The translations under genes and the position numbers were made by a program. Below the pieces are notes generated by a model, which saw only the letters and a program-made list of their open reading frames with translations, did not search any database and was not told where the DNA came from. Source: Pardosa pseudoannulata (Eukaryota > Arthropoda > Arachnida > Araneae > Lycosidae). From it: a DNA stretch of 64,000 nt. How positions within the stretch are numbered: the first letter of the stretch is position 1; each line of letters opens with the position of its first letter. Positions 58,273 through 64,000 of this stretch are shown here, piece by piece. The stretch is taken from NCBI GenBank assembly GCA_032207245.1, contig CM063501.1, positions 84,004,365 to 84,068,364 on the forward strand. Direction: 5' to 3'.

Positions 58273-58452
58273 CATTGGTTTGTTTTTGTTTGGAGCACAA
58301 GTGTTTTGCTACACGACTGCTAATGAGACAGGTACCTACTGCTTAAAGCATATTCCAAACGGCTACGAACATCCATACCACCAGCGGGATCGAACTCACG
58401 AACTCCGGTACCTGTCCGGTACCGAAGAGCAGCTCTCTACTGTTCAACCATT
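58273..58452 (-). mobile_element. tRNA-derived SINE in a GAGT repeat
   Basis: The body and head are recognisable (B box mutated to GTTCGATCCC on the minus strand). A 10-bp word, CCGGTACCTGT/CCGGTACC, is partly duplicated in the head. GAGTGAGTGAGTG flanks it at 58260-58272 and 58453-58465, which fits a 13-bp target duplication, although the repeat itself makes this weaker evidence. Confidence 0.85.
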
Positions 58453-58598
58453 GAGTGAGTGAGTGAGCGAGAGAGAGAGAGAAGGCGCGAAAATAAAATG
58501 CATATCATGAATTTGTAAAATTTTGAAAACTATAATTTTAAAATATTTTGGTTTGTTGATTGCATTGGGCTTTCTGGCACTGAATCCTAAAAAGGCAT

Positions 58599-59368
58599 TG
58601 TACCAAAGTACTTTCCCACGGTGGTCTGCACGTGCATGCACAGCCGTGGGAGAGATTTCCTAGAGGAATTTAGGACTCCAATTGTGCACGTCTAGTTTAG
58701 GGACCCCTGCAGAGAAGGTATAGATCACGGAATGGCAGCGTAACGGTCAAGCTCGCACAGAGATGTAACCGTGAGTTATGGGAGCAGGGGCTAAAAAGTA
58801 ATGTCAGCTTGCACAAAAGGGGCTACTTTAATGAGCCCACCTGCACTCCCGAAGGGGATGCAGATGTGGGAAAATTTCCCGAAAACAAGCGATTGGAAAG
58901 GAAGAAAAAAGGGGCGTTGGAACCCAGGTGAGGAGTTTGGAAATGAAGTTAAGGAGAGGAGTCGAATTCGGGATTCGAGAGAAGTGGGACAAGAATCCAC
59001 CAGCACTGACTCGTCCCGTGCGTCCGAACACCCAGACCGACTCACCGAATGAGGAAAGCCTCTACCTGCTCCCCTATGCCTTTAATATAGGTAAAGATAA
59101 AATAATATTTACAGTCACTTAACTTAGGTCTCTGTTGATAATTTAATCTTATTACTAAGTAATAGTTCTTTATAAAGAGAATTGTAATAATTATAGTGTA
59201 AATATAAGACATAAATAATTGATGATTATGATATATGATAGCCAAGGATCTATTTGTAAATGAATGTACAGAATAAATATCTGAATCTCAATATAAAGTA
59301 TTGTATTCTTTCTGTGTTTTCCCCTTGTAACCGAACACTGGTCTTGTGGTTGTAAGTACATTACAACA
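58599..59368 (+). mobile_element. Solo LTR, family L1 (copy 3, best preserved)
   Basis: The LTR starts TGTACCAAAG and ends GTACATTACAACA. It is flanked by an exact 5-bp repeat, GGCAT (58594-58598 and 59369-59373). It carries AATAAA at 59272-59277 followed by a T-rich segment. A 5-bp duplication and TG...CA ends fit Ty3/Gypsy or Bel-Pao. With no coding region attached it must come from recombination between two LTRs. Frames inside it on both strands are not genes. Confidence 0.92.
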
Positions 59369-59373
59369 GGCAT

Positions 59374-60366
59374 ATTCGGCCATACGCAAGATAATGTTAC
59401 ACAGATGTTATAAAAGATAAAGGTAAAATAGTCTTTAAAACACCAAGTCTCTACAGCAAACACGGGGAAAGAGAAAATCAATGAGTGAAAGCATTAGCAT
59501 TAAATATAGGGGGGAAGCCAATTATTTCTAAAAAGAAAATAATATTAACATGTGGAGTGGGATCAAGTAACTCAGAACAACTAATGGTATTTTCCGAAAC
59601 AGTATGTCCGGTGATTTGCGAAAGCAGGACATTCCGTGAGAATATGTTTCACAGTATAGGTGACATTACACACTTAGCAGGTAAGGACAGGCTCCCCTAG
59701 AAGCAAGTGTTTCAATGGAACGAGTATGACCTATTCTCGAACATTATAGTTCAGCATCACGTTTTCTAGAAACAATATTTTGAAACAACGATATAGTATT
59801 TTGAGAAGTATCATTTAAACAAAAGAAAAATTATAATTTCCATGACACATTAGCAGCATTGGAAACAATTATCTAAAAAATTACAAAATTAAAAAATATA
59901 TATATAATTTTACTTTAACTGTTACACTGGGTTTAATCTTTTCAGAGGGGCTGGGACAGCATATGTCCCACAGATGAATTAGTTTTTCAGAGAGCCCCTT
60001 TCAAAAGGTTAAAGTCTTATTTGGATGCTTGATTTTAAGAGAAAAAATATATTTCTAAATGAAATATTAACAATAAGGGTACTAACGTAAATTCTTTTTC
60101 CAGAAGAATGTAAATAATAGTAATAAAATAATTAACTACTTTAGAATTCCTTTGCTTGATTTAATTATCAAATTGGTGTACAGATTAATTTACAGAATGA
60201 ATGTTATATATTACTCTATAGAGGTAACTGGTGCCAGACAGAAAATATTGGTGGTAGAATAGCTATTAAACTTTTAATGGACACCACACTCACATAATAG
60301 AGTAACCCAAGAAAATTTTAACAGAATTTTACGCTGTGTATGACAACAGTTACAAACAGGGGTTGA
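59374..60366. other. AT-rich DNA, nothing recognised
   Basis: A 71-codon plus-strand frame (59485-59700) has no domain. A 14-bp (TA)n run is near 59897. Confidence 0.4.
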
Positions 60367-60672
60367 ATCCCAGTTCCGGGGGCCGGTCGCCATGGTTTTG
60401 GTTCTATTTTTCTACGAATGATCGCCAAATTGTCGCCAAGTGATGTTTACAATTTGCGCTTCGTTTTATGTTAAGTTTATACCCAATTTCAAAGCATATT
60501 TTGAACAAAAAAAAAAGGTTTGAAATTTTAAGATGAATAGAAAATTAAAAAAAAAAAATAGAAAATAAAATTAGAGCAAGGTTTGCCAGAAAACTGGGTT
60601 TTAGAATTTGGTGACATCGCCCACGCTTGGCGTGCTCACTGAACTTGGTTCGGCGGGACCCTCGAACTGGGA
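60367..60672. mobile_element. Possible TIR element with short GC-rich ends
   Basis: TCCCAGTTCCGGGGGCC at the left faces TCCCAGTTCGAGGGTCC (minus strand) at the right, so the ends match with a few differences. Both ends are much GC-richer than the AT-rich centre. No target duplication or superfamily could be assigned. Confidence 0.45.
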
Positions 60673-61780
60673 TACGGTCAAGGCTCTCTCGCAAGCCACT
60701 AATTTGTTACTTAAGCTGGGGTTCTGAGGACTTGATCTTTACTAATTCCAAATGAATAAGTTTTATGGTTCTATAACTGTAATTTAGTAAACGTATATAA
60801 TTCTATTACAATGCCGCATTCTACATCCATTAAATTCCCTCTTTAAAAAAATAAATAAAAAATAAAAAAATCCATATTTTAAATATAATAAAAAATAAAG
60901 AATAAAATGTTTGGATGGAATATCTTTGTGTTTTAGTAAACATCGCCAATAATTTCGCCAAATTCATCAAGGGGCACCCTATTTTTCAGTAGTACCAAAG
61001 GTGATTACACGAAGAAATAAAAAAAGTATTATCATTGCATAAACTTGGCAGTACGTAGTTATTTGTAGTCAGAATGTCAGGGTCATCTTATTCTGCAATT
61101 AAACCGTTTCTATATAGATGAACATAAAGTGAAAACATAAAAATAGCTGTTTAATTTGCAGTACGTTAATTATATTTTTAAATAAATGCTGTCGGAAGAC
61201 TTAGCTTTAAGTAAAATACTTTTCAATTAAAAATAAAATTTTCTTATTGATTGCAGTGTTTTATATTATTTAGGTAGCAGCATACTTTATGCTCATTTTA
61301 GGAATGCAGTTAAAAGTTAAATATTTAAAAAAGCTGCTATTCAGTATTTCGTTTTATTTATTTTTTTAATCATTTCAACTCAAATTTATTTTATAAAATC
61401 TAATTCTTCTGAGAAAAACATAATACAGATCGGTTATAGAATTAGAGAAGAATATTAAATAAATTTTGAATTGTCAGCTAATAAGATTTCATAATTAAAA
61501 ATGAAACGTCTCCAATAGAAGAAAAATAATATACGTACCTTAATGTTTTTTTATAGTCTGTAAAATCAATAATAATCCTTAAAATTTTCATATTATAAAG
61601 CAAGAAATAAAAGAAATGGCGACGAATAAAAAATACTACAACAAGCATGAAGAAAAATCATTTTGATCGCAATGCAAACAGTTGCCAAAATTGAAAATTA
61701 AAGATATCAGATTTTGTTTTTTAAGTACTAAAATAATTTTTATAATGATTGTTGATAATTTTCATATGAATTAAATAATA
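60673..61780. other. AT-rich DNA, nothing recognised
   Basis: No ORF over 60 codons and no repeat relatives were noticed. Confidence 0.4.
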
Positions 61781-62110
61781 AGAATTAACTTAAAGTTAAA
61801 AAATATTATTTAGACTAATAATTAATAATTAATGGTGCTATGCATTAATTTATAAAAAAAAACGATTTTCGATCACAAAATAATTCAGATTCTGCCTCAC
61901 TTGTAACCGATTAGAGATAATCATCGATTAAATGCTATAAAAATAAGAATTAACTTACAGTTAAAAATATTATTGAGACTGATAATTAATAATTAATAAT
62001 GCTATGCATTAATTTATAAAAAAATATCAGATTTTCGATCACAAAATAATTCAGATCCTGCCTCACTTATAACCGATTACAGATAATCATCGATTAAATG
62101 CTATAAAAAA
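61781..62110. repeat. Two-copy tandem repeat, unit 164 bp
   Basis: AGAATTAACT begins both units (61781 and 61945). Shared words include GCTATGCATTAATTTATAAA, GATTTTCGATCACAAAATAA and AGATAATCATCGATTAAATG. The copies are close, differing mainly by short A-run length and a few bases. Confidence 0.95.
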
Positions 62111-63109
62111 ATCATGGATTCATAGTAACAGAGTATGGTGACACTGGGCTGTTTGTAGCTTTATCCCCGAAAAGAAATTTGAATCTCACTCAAAATTAGT
62201 GAAGACAAGGTTTTATAAAAATCAGGCATAGTTAAACGGAGATGCAATACTACATAATTACAAGATAGTAAATCGTCTGTTACATTATAACTGACGAAGA
62301 ATGTCAGAAGAAAACAATTTGCTGTACAAATACAGAGAGTGTTTACATATTTTTGTAATGATTTTGACTCGCTCCATAAACTTAAATATAGAAATAAAAA
62401 AAGTGACTGAAATCGAATAGGAATATGGTTAAAATATCGCTTTTAGCATTCAAAGTATTCTGTGCTTTAAGATATCAATAGAAAAGAAACAATGGATCGA
62501 AGGCTATATTTTTGCGCTTTCCGAAGAAAATTACTCTTCTTCAATTATTAAAAACAGATGTGAAAAGCATGGTTCTTATATTTCTACATGTAAAATAAAT
62601 GACACAATTAATAATAAAAGAGTACGTCCTTAAAAATCCGGGGCATTTAAAAATTTTAGTCGAAAAAAGAGGTATTTAAAATGTCTGATGCCGGGATATT
62701 TTTTCTAAAACTGCGACGTTTAGATTACTTTACTTTTCACTTTTATATAAATGCAATCTTCAAGATGTAGATTCAATGTTATAAAAATAAAACACGCAAT
62801 TAGGATTTTTGAAATTTTGTTTTCCCCTCTTTTATTCTCTTGGCGAGAAATTTCCACTGTCTTGGCAACCCCGTAACTAAAGGAGCTGGCGAAAATCGGG
62901 ACGCTGAACTCCCTACGATGTCACTCCCCACCCTCCTTCTGCTTCCCCAAAAATGATTTTCCACCGTATCTTGTTTATGAACAATGATGGTATCAGTGCT
63001 TGTAAGCTTCCCGCTGCTTATGACCGTCATGTCAACGCAACCAATAAAAAAAAATAGGGTTTTTTTTTATAGATTTTTCCCCTATCGGTAATTTAGTGAC
63101 TTCCTCCGG
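62111..63109. other. No gene recognised
   Basis: AT-rich to about 62800. The part 62800-63030 is more complex and holds a 76-codon minus-strand frame without a recognised family. Confidence 0.4.
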
Positions 63110-63310
63110 ATTCACAATACCACTCGAAAATCTATATCTCTAAAATGCTTTGTATGGATTGTTATGTTCATGTTCACTATACATTCTTAAATGTATAGAC
63201 CGATCTTGATGAAATTTTGCATGTTGGTTCAGGTAAACCTGGACAAGGTTTTAAGCAAGTCAAATTGATCTGAGGTCAAAAACATGATGGACATAGAACG
63301 TCTTTTATTT
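63110..63310. repeat. Dispersed-element-like segment
   Basis: GACCGATCTTGATGAAATTT followed by TGCATGTTGGTTCAGG is a kind of block often seen in arthropod interspersed repeats. A short inverted word, ATACATT / AATGTAT, lies at about 63180-63199. No second copy exists in the window. Confidence 0.3.
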
Positions 63311-63706
63311 CATTTGGGCTTCATGCATATATATTTTAGCATATTTTGATTTATTTTTTCTTTTAAGAATTTTCTAAAATAATTCAAATTTTTAAGTGAC
63401 AGTGACAGTGTTTAAAATGTGTTCTAAACTTTATTTTGCTTCTTTTAATAAGATATAAACATTTCATTTCATCGATTTATTTTTACATTTCTTTCTTTTT
63501 AATTTAATTTCATTATTTTTTTGGACTGAAAATCTATTTCGTTGATAGGATAGAAATGCAAAATGAAATTACTTAATATTTTATGCATGTCACGAGTTTA
63601 ATATTTTTAATTGTTCCTTGGTATTTTCTCATTGGTGTAAAAATAAATCGGCAAATACATCAATTTTAGGTCTTTAGTTTACATTTCTTAAGTTTATGAA
63701 AACAAG

Positions 63707-63708
<2 letters not shown>

Positions 63709-63765
<57 letters not shown>
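63709..63765. repeat. (TA)n microsatellite
   Basis: About 55 bp of TA in AT-rich DNA near the right edge. The final 235 bases hold nothing else recognised. Confidence 0.95.
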
Positions 63766-63774
<9 letters not shown>

Positions 63775-64000
63775 TCATTTTAAATTTTTATTATTTTTCT
63801 AACCAAGATAGAAAAATTTTACTTTAGATACTTTTTATTAAATAATTACATTTAATATAAATATGTATACTCATATAACAGAATCATAATAATTGGCAAA
63901 ATAGAAATTTCCTTGCAATTTTCCATTTTCCTTTCTACAGATGTTGTTGGACTATTATTTTTGTTTGTGGCTATTTATTAGCTTTCTATTTTTTTTCTAA

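Overview
The window is AT-rich, gene-poor animal DNA, most likely from an arthropod and probably an arachnid (spider-like). The grounds are one divergent ionotropic-receptor gene of the type expanded in arthropods, tRNA-derived SINEs, non-autonomous Helitron, hAT, piggyBac, pogo/Tigger and Harbinger-like elements, solo LTRs, long TA microsatellites and many locally tandem repeats. I see no prokaryotic genes, rRNA, genuine tRNA gene or CRISPR array. The taxon is an inference.

The only convincing host gene is on the minus strand at about 43.7-45.5 kb: a 1.2-kb exon coding an ionotropic glutamate-receptor-like channel (S1, M1, pore, M3, S2, M4). Two small upstream segments (44982-45023 and 45392-45522) have consensus splice donors and compatible phases. 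They could supply a hydrophobic, signal-peptide-like N-terminus, so the gene may span 43687-45522 with three coding exons.

Layout. 1-3.1 kb: solo LTR, a second LTR-like block and TA/AC microsatellites. 3.5-6.4 kb: short tandem duplications, a truncated SINE and a Harbinger-like MITE. 7.3-8.2 kb: hAT-like ends. 8.2-11.3 kb: nine-copy satellite of 333-377 bp units. 11.8-13.4 kb: two further tandem arrays. 14.96-15.57 kb: a young three-copy 201-bp repeat. 16-23 kb: two Helitrons, SINEs and small arrays. 23.8-26 kb: a large foldback element. 28.9-30.7 kb: a tandem array broken by a SINE and a Tigger-like element. 33.4-42 kb: two Helitrons, a hAT element with a perfect 8-bp target duplication, and a 1.4-kb tandem duplication that copies part of a Helitron. 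45.9-48.7 kb: solo LTR, piggyBac relic and Helitron. 51.3-51.9 kb: a 550-bp TA/TATG microsatellite. 57-59.4 kb: two SINEs and a solo LTR with a perfect 5-bp target duplication. The rest is AT-rich single-copy-looking DNA with a few more complex islands that could be regulatory.

The repeats give relative dates for one another. A SINE sits inside the 3' flank shared by two Helitrons, a MITE sits inside one arm of the foldback, and a SINE and a Tigger-like element sit inside the 28.9-30.7 kb array. No new defence or metabolic system is evident. The most informative signals are the receptor gene model, the Helitron family with a possible read-through of its terminator, and the transposase relics with exact ends.
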